Below are positions 9,378-18,248 of a stretch of DNA of 64,000 nucleotides, piece by piece (position 1 is the stretch's first letter; each line of letters opens with the position of its first letter). The DNA comes from Intestinibacter bartlettii (lineage in GTDB: Bacteria > Bacillota > Clostridia > Peptostreptococcales > Peptostreptococcaceae), in the NCBI RefSeq assembly GCF_000154445.1, contig NZ_DS499566.1. One strand, 5' to 3'. A program made the translations under genes and the position numbers. The notes under the pieces are model-generated. The model made no database searches and was not told where the DNA came from. It saw only the letters and a list, made by a program, of their open reading frames with translations.

Positions 9378-10568
9378 TTGAAAAAATTTGTTTCAAAAGT
9401 ATTATTGCTATCTATAATCTTAAATATTTTTACAACTAGTATATCTTTAGCATATGATAATATAGATAGATATTCAAAAGGATCTATACTTATAGACCAA
9501 CTTACAAATAGAACATTATATGAAAAGAACCCAGATAAAAAAATGCCATTAGCTAGTTTAAGTAAAATGATGACTTTTTTAATAGCGATAGAATCTATTA
9601 AAGAAGGAAAAGTAAAAGAAAACGACATAATAGAAATAGACCAAGAAATAGCGAAGGTAAAAGGTTCATCATATAAATTGAAAGTTGGAGAAAAAGTACC
9701 TTTAATAGAGCTTATGAATGGACTTATGATTGTATCAGGTAATGATGCTGCAATAGCAATAGCAAAACACATAGGTGGAAGTGTAGATGACTTCGTAAAA
9801 ATTATGAACAAAAAGACAAAAGAATTAGGAATGAAAAATACGTCATTTGTAAATCCAAATGGTCTTCCTATTTATAGTTTAAAAGAACCATCAAAACCAC
9901 CTAAAGAAAATATATCAACGCCTAGAGATATATCTATTTTAGCTAAATATATGTTTGATAACTATGAAAAAGAAGTAACATCAATAACAGATAAGCAAGT
10001 TTACTCATATCCAGAGAGAGGATTTTGTAAAAATAACACAAATGTACTTCTTCAACTAATACCAGATGTAGATGGTGTTAAGACTGGATATACAGGAAAT
10101 GCAGGATATTGTCTATGTTTTTCTATGAAAACACATAAAGACGATAAAAATGACTGTGATAATAGACTTATAGGTGTTGTACTTGGAACAAATCATAAAA
10201 ATAAAAGAACACAGGCATCTATGTCATTATTAGAATATGGAAAACAAAACTTTAAAACAAAAAATATAGCTCAAAAAGATGAACTAGTAGGTAAAAAATA
10301 TATTTGTGGGATTCCTGATATGGAAGTTACTTTAAAAGCAGAGGAAGCTTTATATATAGTATGCAATGAAGATGAAGATATAAAAAGTGAAGTAACATTA
10401 AAAGAAATTAATTACCCGATAAAACAAGGTGAACTTTTAGGAGTTATAAAATATTATGATTCAAATGGGAATGAATTGGGAAAATTAAATATAGTAAGTA
10501 AAAATAACCTAGATGAAATTTCATTTAAAAATAAGATGAAAATTTTGTTAAAAAAGTATGGTTTTTAA
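9378..10568 (+). CDS. dacF: D-alanyl-D-alanine carboxypeptidase (DacF-like, low-MW PBP)
   Basis: A 396-residue secreted serine DD-peptidase that trims the terminal D-Ala of peptidoglycan stem peptides. A signal peptide covers about residues 1-25 (cut after SLA). The penicillin-binding triad is complete: SxxK as SLSK (Ser60, Lys63), SGN (120-122) and KTG (235-237). A C-terminal beta-rich domain of about 100 residues and a basic terminal helix, typical membrane anchors of PBP5-like enzymes, follow. TTG start at 9378 with GGAAGGTG 6 bases upstream; a GTG 9 bases earlier lies inside the ribosome site. The ribosome site can pair with an upstream repeat. Confidence 0.92.
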   Translation: MKKFVSKVLLLSIILNIFTTSISLAYDNIDRYSKGSILIDQLTNRTLYEKNPDKKMPLASLSKMMTFLIAIESIKEGKVKENDIIEIDQEIAKVKGSSYKLKVGEKVPLIELMNGLMIVSGNDAAIAIAKHIGGSVDDFVKIMNKKTKELGMKNTSFVNPNGLPIYSLKEPSKPPKENISTPRDISILAKYMFDNYEKEVTSITDKQVYSYPERGFCKNNTNVLLQLIPDVDGVKTGYTGNAGYCLCFSMKTHKDDKNDCDNRLIGVVLGTNHKNKRTQASMSLLEYGKQNFKTKNIAQKDELVGKKYICGIPDMEVTLKAEEALYIVCNEDEDIKSEVTLKEINYPIKQGELLGVIKYYDSNGNELGKLNIVSKNNLDEISFKNKMKILLKKYGF

Positions 10569-10677
10569 AAATCTAAAATAAAAATAAAATAAAAACTGTT
10601 GAAATATTAAGGAAAACAAAGGTTTAATATAATTACAATATAAATATAATTAATATAAATATATTGAATTAAAATTA

Positions 10678-10706
10678 TTGAAATTTGTTTTTTCTTATGA
10701 TATACT
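10678..10706 (+). promoter_or_regulatory. Promoter of the rpsB operon
   Basis: TTGAAA (10678-10683), exactly 17 bases, then TATACT (10701-10706). It stands about 120 bases before rpsB and would give a leader of roughly 110 nucleotides. Confidence 0.75.
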
Positions 10707-10712
10707 ACAAAA

Positions 10713-10825
10713 GGTAAAAAAATAAAAAACAAATTATTACACACGAAAATGGGATCCTTAAAAGGTGCCAGTAATGGTCGATTAGGGAGTTGAACATTTC
10801 GGAGGTATAAAACCAGGAGGTAAAA
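10713..10825 (+). promoter_or_regulatory. rpsB 5' leader, possibly an S2-binding autoregulatory RNA
   Basis: About 110 bases between the promoter and rpsB are much more GC-balanced than the flanks and contain conserved-looking segments (GGGATCC, GGTGCCAGTAATGG, GGGAGTTGAAC). Ribosomal protein genes often have structured leaders that bind their product. I see no terminator inside it, so control would act on translation. The assignment is inference. Confidence 0.4.
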
Positions 10826-11551
10826 ATGGCAGTAATATCAATGAAACAATTATTAGAAGCTGGTGTTCACTTCGGACATCAAACAAGAAGATGGAACCCT
10901 AAAATGGCTAAATACATCTTCACTGAAAGAAACGGAATCTATATAATAGATTTACAAAAAACAGTTAAAAAAGTTGAAGAAGCTTACAACTTCATGAAAG
11001 AAATAGCTGAAACTGGTAAACCAGTTTTATTCGTAGGAACTAAAAAACAAGCTCAAGAAGCTATAAAAGAAGAAGCTGAAAGATGCGGAATGTTCTACGT
11101 AAACGAAAGATGGTTAGGTGGTATGTTAACTAACTACAAAACTATCCAAACTAGAATCAAAAAATTAAGAGAATTAGAAAAAATGGAAGAAGAAGGTGTA
11201 TTCGAAGTTCTTCCTAAAAAAGAAGTTATAAAATTAAGAGCTTTAAAAGAAAAATTAGAAAAGAACTTAAACGGTATAAAAGAAATGCCTGAATTACCAG
11301 GTGCTATATTCGTAGTTGACCCAAGAAAAGAAAACATAGCTATACAAGAAGCTGCTAGATTAGGTATACCAGTTGTTGGTATAGTTGATACTAACTGTGA
11401 CCCAGATGAATTAGACTATGCTATACCAGGAAATGATGACGCTATAAGAGCTGTAAAATTAATAACTGGTGCTATGGCTACTGCAATAATCGAAGGTAGA
11501 CAAGGTGCAGAAGAAGAAATAGTTGAAGAAGAAGCTGAAATACAAGAATAA
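10826..11551 (+). CDS. rpsB: 30S ribosomal protein S2
   Basis: 241 residues, full length for bacterial S2. It opens with the signature MKQLLEAGVHFGHQTRRWNPKM and contains FVGTKKQAQ, WLGGMLTNYKT and GIVDTNCDPDELDYAIPGNDDA, all conserved. The C-terminus is acidic. Codon use is strongly biased to highly expressed choices, and AGGAGG stands 7 bases before the ATG. It heads the ribosome/isoprenoid gene run and is separated from tsf by hairpins. Confidence 0.99.
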   Translation: MAVISMKQLLEAGVHFGHQTRRWNPKMAKYIFTERNGIYIIDLQKTVKKVEEAYNFMKEIAETGKPVLFVGTKKQAQEAIKEEAERCGMFYVNERWLGGMLTNYKTIQTRIKKLRELEKMEEEGVFEVLPKKEVIKLRALKEKLEKNLNGIKEMPELPGAIFVVDPRKENIAIQEAARLGIPVVGIVDTNCDPDELDYAIPGNDDAIRAVKLITGAMATAIIEGRQGAEEEIVEEEAEIQE

Positions 11552-11581
11552 TCTTTTATAATAATTTTAATTAACTTTAAA

Positions 11582-11612
11582 GAGAAATTGTATTTATAAA
11601 ATACAATTTCTC
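11582..11612 (+). other. Hairpin between rpsB and tsf
   Basis: GAGAAATTGTATTT and AAATACAATTTCTC form a near-perfect stem of about 14 bp. No T run follows, so it may be an RNA-processing or stability element and not a terminator. Confidence 0.5.
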
Positions 11613-11632
11613 AACTTTGAAAAGACAAAACT

Positions 11633-11661
11633 AAATGGTAAGGTTACTCCTTGCCATTTTT
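11633..11661 (+). terminator. Terminator or attenuator between rpsB and tsf
   Basis: AAATGGTAAGG (11633-11643) pairs with CCTTGCCATTT (11649-11659), with a 5-base loop and a short T tract. Partial termination here would set the S2 to EF-Ts ratio. Confidence 0.65.
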
Positions 11662-11684
11662 AGAATAACAGGAGGAATTTAATT

Positions 11685-12596
11685 ATGGCTAACGTAACTG
11701 CTAAAATGGTTAAAGAATTAAGAGACAGCACTGGAGCTGGAATGCTTGACTGTAAAAAAGCATTAGTAGAAGCTGACGGAAATATGGACAAAGCTGTTGA
11801 TATATTAAGAGAAAAAGGTTTATCTAAAGCTGCTAAGAAAGCAGATAGAGTAGCTGCAGAAGGTTTAGTTGCTATAAAAATAAGCGACGATAATACTAAA
11901 GCTACAGTAGTAGAAGTAAACTCAGAAACTGACTTCGTTGCTAAAAACGATGATTTCAAAGCTTTCGTAGCTGATGCTGCTGAAATGGCATTAAACACTA
12001 CTGCTACAACTATAGAAGCTTTATTAGAAGAAAACCACGCTGAAGGAAAAGCTTTAAAAGACGTATTAAACGATAGAATAGCTACAATAGGAGAAAAATT
12101 AGACTTCAGAAGATTCGAAACTATAACTTCAGAAGGTCAAATATCAGGATACATACATGGTGCTGGTAAAATAGGTGTTTTAGTTGAATTATTAACTGAC
12201 GCTAGAGATGAAAGAGTATTAACATTAGGAAAAGATATCGCAATGCAAGTTGCTGCTATGAATCCTAAATACGTTTCAAGAGACGATGTTGATGCTGAAT
12301 ACTTAGCTCATGAAACAGAAGTTTTAACTGCACAAGCATTAAACGAAGGAAAACCTGCTAACATAGTAGAAAAAATGATAAAAGGTAGATTAGAAAAAGA
12401 ATTAAAAGAAGTTTGCTTATTAGAACAAACATTCGTTAAAGATTCTGATTTCACAATCAAAAAATTAGTTGCAGAAGTAGCTAAAACTGTTGGTAGTGAC
12501 ATAAAAGTTGGTAGAGTTGTAAGATTCGAAGTTGGCGAAGGGATCGAAAAGAAAGAAGAAAACTTTGCAGAAGAAGTTGCTAAGCAACTTAAATAA
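11685..12596 (+). CDS. tsf: Translation elongation factor Ts
   Basis: 303 residues, usual length. The N-terminal UBA-like domain reads VKELRDSTGAGMLDCKKAL, followed by the EF-Tu-interacting TDFVAKN motif and the core domain with GYIHGAGKIGVLV. The factor catalyses GDP/GTP exchange on EF-Tu. The ATG is preceded by AGGAGG. It follows rpsB, the near-universal arrangement, and is closed by its own terminator. Confidence 0.99.
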   Translation: MANVTAKMVKELRDSTGAGMLDCKKALVEADGNMDKAVDILREKGLSKAAKKADRVAAEGLVAIKISDDNTKATVVEVNSETDFVAKNDDFKAFVADAAEMALNTTATTIEALLEENHAEGKALKDVLNDRIATIGEKLDFRRFETITSEGQISGYIHGAGKIGVLVELLTDARDERVLTLGKDIAMQVAAMNPKYVSRDDVDAEYLAHETEVLTAQALNEGKPANIVEKMIKGRLEKELKEVCLLEQTFVKDSDFTIKKLVAEVAKTVGSDIKVGRVVRFEVGEGIEKKEENFAEEVAKQLK

Positions 12597-12608
12597 TCGA
12601 CGACCAAA

Positions 12609-12635
12609 AGAGAACACTTACGTGTTCTCTTTTTT
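12609..12635 (+). terminator. Intrinsic terminator after tsf
   Basis: AGAGAACAC and GTGTTCTCT form a perfect 9-bp stem with a TTAC loop and a six-T tail. Confidence 0.85.
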
Positions 12636-12690
12636 GTAAGTAACAAAACTTTAAATTTTATTACAAAAATATACGTTTAGGAGGATTTCT

Positions 12691-13395
12691 ATGGATAAAC
12701 CAAAATACAAAAGAGTATTATTAAAACTAAGTGGAGAAGCTTTAGCCGGAGATAGAGGAATTGGAATAAACAACGAAGTTGTTAATGAGATTGCAGTAGC
12801 TATCAAAAAGGTAAGAGAAATAGGTGTAGAAGTAGCTGTAGTTGTTGGAGGTGGAAACTTCTGGAGAGGTAGAACTTCTGAAGGAATGGACAGAACAACA
12901 GCAGATTACATAGGAATGTTAGCTACAGTAATGAATGCTATGGCATTACAAGATGCTCTAGAAAATATGGACGTAGCAACTAGAGTTCAAACAGCGATAG
13001 AAATGAGACAAATAGCAGAACCTTATATCAGAAGAAAAGCTGTAAGACATTTAGAAAAGGAAAGAGTTGTAATATTTGGGGCAGGAACTGGAAATCCATA
13101 CTTCTCAACAGATACAGCAGCTGCATTAAGAGCAGCAGAAATGGAATCTGAAGTTATATTATTAGCTAAAAACGTAGACGGTGTATATGACAAGGATCCA
13201 AAAGTACATGAAGATGCTATAAAATTCGATCAGTTAACTTATCTTGATGTTATACAAAGAGAGCTTAAAGTTATGGACTCAACAGCTACATCTTTATGCA
13301 TGGATAATAAGATTCCAATAAAGGTATTTAAGCTTACAACAGAGAATATATTAAGAGCAGTATATGGAGAAAATATAGGGACAACTGTAGAATAA
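12691..13395 (+). CDS. pyrH: Uridylate kinase (UMP kinase)
   Basis: 234 residues of the amino-acid-kinase fold. Conserved motifs are LLKLSGEALAG at the N-terminus, the GGGNFWRGR phosphate loop, FGAGTGNPYFSTDTAAALRA for UMP binding and NVDGVYDKDP. It makes UDP from UMP and is usually activated by GTP and inhibited by UTP. It starts with ATG behind AGGAGG and is followed 26 bases later by frr. Confidence 0.98.
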   Translation: MDKPKYKRVLLKLSGEALAGDRGIGINNEVVNEIAVAIKKVREIGVEVAVVVGGGNFWRGRTSEGMDRTTADYIGMLATVMNAMALQDALENMDVATRVQTAIEMRQIAEPYIRRKAVRHLEKERVVIFGAGTGNPYFSTDTAAALRAAEMESEVILLAKNVDGVYDKDPKVHEDAIKFDQLTYLDVIQRELKVMDSTATSLCMDNKIPIKVFKLTTENILRAVYGENIGTTVE

Positions 13396-13421
13396 TTAAA
13401 AAAAAATTAGGAGGAACAAAC

Positions 13422-13976
13422 ATGAAAGAATTAGAAAAAAAATTACAAGCACAAATGGATAAGACAATAGAAGCTCTTAAATATGAATTTTCAACTATAA
13501 GAGCAGGTAGAGCAAATGCACAAATGTTAGATAAAATAAGAGTAGATTACTATGGAACACCAACACCAATAAACCAAATAGGTTCTATATCTGTTCCTGA
13601 ACCAAGAACTCTTGTTATAAATCCTTGGGATAAAAGTGCAATGAAAGAAATAGAAAAAGCTATAATGAACTCAGACTTAGGTCTTAACCCTACTAATGAT
13701 GGTGATGTTATAAGATTAAATGTACCAGCATTAACTGAAGAAAGAAGAATTGAGTTAACTAAAAAAGCTAAAAAAGCTGCTGAAGAATTCAAAGTTAGAA
13801 TAAGAAACGAAAGAAGAGACGCTAACGATAAACTTAAAAAAATGCAAAAAGACGGAGAAATAACTGAAGACGAGTTAAAAAGAGGACAAGAAGATGTTCA
13901 AAAATTAACTGATAAATATATAAAAGAAATAGATTCATTATTAGCTGTAAAAGAAAAAGATATAATGGCGGTATAA
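13422..13976 (+). CDS. frr: Ribosome recycling factor
   Basis: 184 residues, the standard length. Motifs include STIRAGRANAQMLDKIRVDYYG, PWDKSAMKEIEKAI and the C-terminal three-helix repeat RRDANDKLKKMQKDGEI. Together with EF-G it splits post-termination ribosomes. ATG start with AGGAGG. The next small gene begins 3 bases after the stop. Confidence 0.98.
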   Translation: MKELEKKLQAQMDKTIEALKYEFSTIRAGRANAQMLDKIRVDYYGTPTPINQIGSISVPEPRTLVINPWDKSAMKEIEKAIMNSDLGLNPTNDGDVIRLNVPALTEERRIELTKKAKKAAEEFKVRIRNERRDANDKLKKMQKDGEITEDELKRGQEDVQKLTDKYIKEIDSLLAVKEKDIMAV

Positions 13977-13978
13977 TT

Positions 13979-14182
13979 TTGAAAGAATATAATAGACTTT
14001 TAGGTCTTCATTTAGATGATGTAAAGGAATTTTTTGACAATAAGAATATTAAATATACTATTACAGAAATCCGAGGAAGAAAAGATAAAGATAAGCTTAT
14101 AATTCCTAGAGTTATAAAAATATCTCAAAGAGAAAATAGTATAGAATTAATTGTAACTTATTTTTCTGACTCCTTATTATAG
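13979..14182 (+). CDS. Small conserved hypothetical protein (67 aa)
   Basis: A TTG-started frame placed tightly between frr and uppS. It encodes a basic soluble peptide with the stretch KLIIPRVIKISQRENSIEL and no recognised domain. The 2-base gap to frr suggests translational coupling; the only ribosome-site candidate is GGCGGT at the end of frr. Its length and codon use fit a real gene, but I cannot name a family. Confidence 0.6.
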   Translation: MKEYNRLLGLHLDDVKEFFDNKNIKYTITEIRGRKDKDKLIIPRVIKISQRENSIELIVTYFSDSLL

Positions 14183-14190
14183 GAGTCAGA
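14165..14190 (+). other. Hairpin overlapping the end of the 67-aa gene
   Basis: TCTGACTCC (14165-14173) pairs perfectly with GGAGTCAGA (14182-14190) and includes the stop codon. It lacks a downstream T run and ends about 10 bases before the uppS ribosome site, so it could affect processing or coupling. Confidence 0.45.
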
Positions 14191-14210
14191 AATTGTATTG
14201 GAGAGAAAAT

Positions 14211-14942
14211 ATGGACAATATGTTTTTTGATATAAATATGGAAAAGTTGCCTAAACATATAGCTATAATAATGGATGGCAATGGAAGATGGGCTAAAAAG
14301 AGATTTTTACCTAGAACAGCAGGACATAAAGCTGGTGTAGAAACTGTTAGAACTATTATTACAGAATGTAAAAGATTAGGCATAAAACACGTTACTTTAT
14401 ATACTTTTTCTACAGAAAATTGGAAAAGACCAGCATTAGAAGTAGAAACTCTAATGATGCTACTTCAAACTTATCTAAAAAAAGAAGTGGAAGAATTAAA
14501 TAGAAATAATGTAAGATTAACAGCTATTGGAGATATAGAAAAATTACCAAAGGCTTGCTTAGAAGAGTTAAAAAGAGCTATGGAGTTGACTAAGGATAAC
14601 GATGGTCCAAATTTAAATCTAGCTTTAAATTATGGTGGTCGATATGATATCACAAATGCAGTTAAACAAATTTCTAGAGACATTGAAAATCATAAGTTAA
14701 ATTCTGATGATATAACAGAAGAAACAATAAAAAATTATTTAAGTACTAAGTCAATTCCAGATCCTGATTTAGTTATAAGAACAAGTGGAGAACAAAGATT
14801 AAGTAATTTCTTACTTTGGGAACTAGCTTATGCTGAATTATACTTTACAGATGTATATTGGCCGGATTTTGATGAAAAAGAACTTCAAAAAGCTATATAT
14901 ACATATCAAAATAGAGATAGAAGATTTGGTGGACTTAAATAA
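14211..14942 (+). CDS. uppS: Undecaprenyl (isoprenyl) diphosphate synthase
   Basis: A 243-residue cis-prenyltransferase that makes the C55 lipid carrier for cell-wall synthesis. It shows HIAIIMDGNGRWAKKR (catalytic Asp, P-loop), FSTENWKRP, LNYGGRYDI and the C-terminal IRTSGEQRLSNFLLWELAYAE. The start is the ATG at 14211 behind GGAGAG; an upstream TTG has no ribosome site. It is followed 11 bases later by cdsA. Confidence 0.97.
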   Translation: MDNMFFDINMEKLPKHIAIIMDGNGRWAKKRFLPRTAGHKAGVETVRTIITECKRLGIKHVTLYTFSTENWKRPALEVETLMMLLQTYLKKEVEELNRNNVRLTAIGDIEKLPKACLEELKRAMELTKDNDGPNLNLALNYGGRYDITNAVKQISRDIENHKLNSDDITEETIKNYLSTKSIPDPDLVIRTSGEQRLSNFLLWELAYAELYFTDVYWPDFDEKELQKAIYTYQNRDRRFGGLK

Positions 14943-14953
14943 GGAGTGCCTTT

Positions 14954-15733
14954 ATGAAAACCAGAATTTTAGCAGGATTAGCTTTAGTTCCGCTATTGCT
15001 ATTAGTTGCTTTAGGAGGTTTGCCTTTATATATAGGTGAATTTGTAATTGTTGCAATAGCGATTCATGAATTTTATAAAGCGTTTGAAACGAAAAAAATC
15101 AATCCTATATTTAGTTTGGGGTATGTATTTGCCCTGTTTTTACTTATAAAAAATTACTTTAGCTTAGATATGAACTATACTTATATATTTATGTTCATTT
15201 TATTTATATGTTCTATTATACCTATGCTGCAGTGCAAAAAAAATATTATGGATATAATAGTTACATTCTTTGGTATTTTTTACGTTGAAATATTAATAGA
15301 TTTTATAGTATTAACTATGGATAATTTCCAAGATGGTAATAAATTAGTTTGGCTTGTATTTATAATATCATTTATGACTGATACTTTTGCGTATTTTTCA
15401 GGATATTTATTTGGAAAACACAAGCTTATACCAAATGTAAGTCCTAAAAAAACAATAGAAGGAAGTATAGGTGGTATACTTGGAAGTACTATATGCTGTT
15501 TAATATTCGGTTACATATTTAAATTAGACATGGCATTGATGATAGTGATGGGAATTATAGGAAGTATAATTGCGCAAATCGGGGATTTATTTGCATCTTC
15601 AATAAAAAGATATGTAGGAATAAAAGATTATGGTAATTTAATACCTGGACATGGTGGAGTACTAGATAGATTTGATAGTGTAATACTTGTTGCACCATTT
15701 GTTTATAGTGCCGTAATATTTTTTATGAAATAA
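14954..15733 (+). CDS. cdsA: Phosphatidate cytidylyltransferase
   Basis: 259 residues, polytopic membrane protein with about seven helices. The C-terminal CdsA signature is complete: KLIPNVSPKKTIEGSIGG, then GDLFASSIKR and KDYGNLIPGHGGVLDRFDS. It forms CDP-diacylglycerol for phospholipid synthesis. The ATG is preceded by AAGGAG, and a terminator follows the stop. Confidence 0.97.
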   Translation: MKTRILAGLALVPLLLLVALGGLPLYIGEFVIVAIAIHEFYKAFETKKINPIFSLGYVFALFLLIKNYFSLDMNYTYIFMFILFICSIIPMLQCKKNIMDIIVTFFGIFYVEILIDFIVLTMDNFQDGNKLVWLVFIISFMTDTFAYFSGYLFGKHKLIPNVSPKKTIEGSIGGILGSTICCLIFGYIFKLDMALMIVMGIIGSIIAQIGDLFASSIKRYVGIKDYGNLIPGHGGVLDRFDSVILVAPFVYSAVIFFMK

Positions 15734-15766
15734 AAGCTGGCTCAAAATTTTTGAGGCAGCTTTTAA
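15732..15766 (+). terminator. Terminator after cdsA
   Basis: AAAGCTGGCTCAAAA pairs with TTTTGAGGCAGCTTT with one mismatch and ends in T residues. A TATAAT at 15829-15834 further on may start a new transcript for dxr. Confidence 0.6.
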
Positions 15767-15883
15767 TGTATTAAATTATAGTAAGAACATTATAAGAAAA
15801 AATTAATATATTTAAAATGAAATAGTGATATAATACATTTGTATAATCAAAATATTTATCCTATAAAGATGAGGAGAATTAAC

Positions 15884-17035
15884 ATGAAAAGACTTACAAT
15901 ATTAGGTTCAACAGGGTCTATAGGTACACAGACTTTGGATGTAGTTAGACAAAATAGAGATAAATTTGAAGTAGTTGCAATTTCAGCAAATAGAAGTGTA
16001 GATTTACTACTTGAACAAATTATAGAATTTAAACCAAAATATGCAGTGCTTTATGAAAAAGAAAGTGCAGAAAAATTAAAAGGTATGATACCAAAAGAAA
16101 TAGAAATAGAAATATTAGATTCTATAGATGGTTTAGTAAAAATATCTACAATAGATGAAGTAGATATAGTTTTAACTGCTTTAGTTGGTATGATAGGGCT
16201 TATACCGACTATGAAAGCGATTGAACACAAAAAAGATATAGCATTAGCAAATAAAGAAACGCTTGTTACAGCTGGAGAAATAGTTATGAAAGCTGCAGAG
16301 GAAAACAACGTAAAAATACTTCCTGTTGATAGTGAACATTCAGCAATATTTCAGTGTTTAAATGGAGAAAATAAAAAAGAAGTAAATAAACTTATATTAA
16401 CAGCTTCAGGAGGTCCATTTAGGGGTAAAAAGAGAGAAGAATTAATAAATGTAACTAAAAAACAAGCATTAAAACATCCAAATTGGAACATGGGCCAAAA
16501 GATAAGCATAGACTCTTCAACTTTAATGAATAAAGGTTTAGAAGTTATAGAGGCGAAATGGTTATTTGATATGGACTATAAAGATATAGATGTAGTAATA
16601 CATCCACAAAGTATTATACACTCAATGGTAGAGTATATAGATACTTCTGTAATAGCTCAACTATCTATGCCAGATATGAGACTTGCAATTGAATATGCGC
16701 TTACATATCCAAATAGAATAAAAAGTGATTTTGAAAGAATTGATTTTAAAAAGATAAGTACACTTACTTTTGAAGAACCAGATATGAATACATTCCCTTG
16801 CCTAAAACTAGCTTATGATGCATTAAAAGAAGGAAAAACATATTTAACTGTATTAAATGCATCTAATGAAGTACTTGTTGAGAAATTCTTAAAAGATCAA
16901 ATTGGATTTTATGACATACCTTACTATATAGAAAAATCGCTAGATGCACATAATAGTATAATAAATCCAAAACTAGACGATATTTTAGAAGTAGATAGAT
17001 GGGCGAGAAGTTATATAAATGATTTATTAAAGTAG
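15884..17035 (+). CDS. dxr: 1-deoxy-D-xylulose 5-phosphate reductoisomerase
   Basis: 383 residues, second enzyme of the non-mevalonate isoprenoid pathway. NADPH site GSTGSIGTQT is at the N-terminus; ANKETLVTAGE, PVDSEHSAIFQCL and TASGGPFR mark the metal and substrate site, followed by HPNWNMGQKISIDSSTLMNK. The ATG at 15884 is chosen for its GAGGAG ribosome site and because the family begins with the nucleotide-binding strand; an in-frame extension to 15839 carries no such site. It shares the pathway with ispG two genes downstream. Confidence 0.97.
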   Translation: MKRLTILGSTGSIGTQTLDVVRQNRDKFEVVAISANRSVDLLLEQIIEFKPKYAVLYEKESAEKLKGMIPKEIEIEILDSIDGLVKISTIDEVDIVLTALVGMIGLIPTMKAIEHKKDIALANKETLVTAGEIVMKAAEENNVKILPVDSEHSAIFQCLNGENKKEVNKLILTASGGPFRGKKREELINVTKKQALKHPNWNMGQKISIDSSTLMNKGLEVIEAKWLFDMDYKDIDVVIHPQSIIHSMVEYIDTSVIAQLSMPDMRLAIEYALTYPNRIKSDFERIDFKKISTLTFEEPDMNTFPCLKLAYDALKEGKTYLTVLNASNEVLVEKFLKDQIGFYDIPYYIEKSLDAHNSIINPKLDDILEVDRWARSYINDLLK

Positions 17036-17047
17036 GAAGGTGAATAT

Positions 17048-18172
17048 ATGACAATAGTAATTGCATTATTATTATTTGGGATAATTATCCTTATCCATGA
17101 ATTTGGACATTTTTTATTAGCAAAGAAAAATGGAGTAACTGTACATGAATTTTCAATTGGAATGGGGCCAAAAATTTATAGCAGAGAAAAAAATGGTACT
17201 GAATACTCACTTAGAATATTGCCAATAGGTGGCTATGTGAGTATGGAAGGTGAAGAAGACGGATTTGATAGATCAGAAGAAGATGATGATTTGGATAATG
17301 CAGAAGATAATGGTTTGATATTTGAAACTAAAGATGATACAGAAGAAAAAAATGAAGTCTATAGTGAAAATGAAGTAGAAGTAAATGAAGGCTCATTTGC
17401 TGAAAAAACAGTATTGCAAAGAGCAAGTATAATTTTTGCAGGGCCATTCTTTAACTTCCTAGGATGTATAGGATTTTTAGTTGTATTATTCTTAATAATC
17501 GGTGTTCCCACAACAAAAGTAGGAACATTAGTAGATAATGCTCCAGCTCAAGCAGTTGGGATTAAAGTTGGAGATGAAATTAAAGAAGTAAATGGACAAG
17601 AAGTTACTTCATCTACAGATATAACAAATATTATAAGTGCATCAAAAGGAAAAGAAATAAACTTAGTTGTAAATAGAGATGGTAAAGATGTAGAATTTGA
17701 CTTAAGTCCAAAGTTTAGCAAGGATACTCAAACTTATATAATCGGTATAACTTTTGATAGAACGAAAAACATCATAAAATCATTTACAACATCAATTACC
17801 ACAACTTGGGATATAGCAGTCCAAATGGTGGAATTCTTAGGACAATTAGTTACAGGTAGAGTTGCTGGAGGACTTTCAAACTCTGTTGCAGGTCCTGTTG
17901 GTGTAATTGGTATGGTTTCAGATGCAGCAAAAACTGGAATAACTAATTTACTTTATCTAGGAGCAGTTATAAGTTTAAACTTAGGAATTATGAACTTAGT
18001 TCCATTCCCAGCACTAGATGGGGGAAGATTACTGCTATTATTAATCGAAGCACTAAGAGGTGGAAAAAAATTAGACCCAAGCAAAGAAGCTATGATAAAT
18101 ATAGTAGGAATGAGTGTTTTAATGGCATTTATGCTATTTATAACATATAAAGACATATTGAGATTATTCTAG
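17048..18172 (+). CDS. rseP: RIP zinc metalloprotease RseP (site-2 protease)
   Basis: 374 residues. The first membrane helix carries the zinc motif HEFGH (17-21), the last third holds the third ligand in NLVPFPALDGGR, and a PDZ domain lies between (about 160-235). Four membrane segments fit the family. An acidic insert of about 50 residues (roughly 75-125) precedes the second helix. The enzyme cuts within membranes to release anti-sigma factors and processes signal-peptide remnants. Starts 12 bases after dxr behind GGAAGGTG. Confidence 0.96.
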   Translation: MTIVIALLLFGIIILIHEFGHFLLAKKNGVTVHEFSIGMGPKIYSREKNGTEYSLRILPIGGYVSMEGEEDGFDRSEEDDDLDNAEDNGLIFETKDDTEEKNEVYSENEVEVNEGSFAEKTVLQRASIIFAGPFFNFLGCIGFLVVLFLIIGVPTTKVGTLVDNAPAQAVGIKVGDEIKEVNGQEVTSSTDITNIISASKGKEINLVVNRDGKDVEFDLSPKFSKDTQTYIIGITFDRTKNIIKSFTTSITTTWDIAVQMVEFLGQLVTGRVAGGLSNSVAGPVGVIGMVSDAAKTGITNLLYLGAVISLNLGIMNLVPFPALDGGRLLLLLIEALRGGKKLDPSKEAMINIVGMSVLMAFMLFITYKDILRLF

Positions 18173-18248
18173 CTATAATTTAATAGATAGATAATAAATT
18201 TATCTAATAAAAAATAAAATTAGTTTAACTATAAATAGAAGGTGAAAT

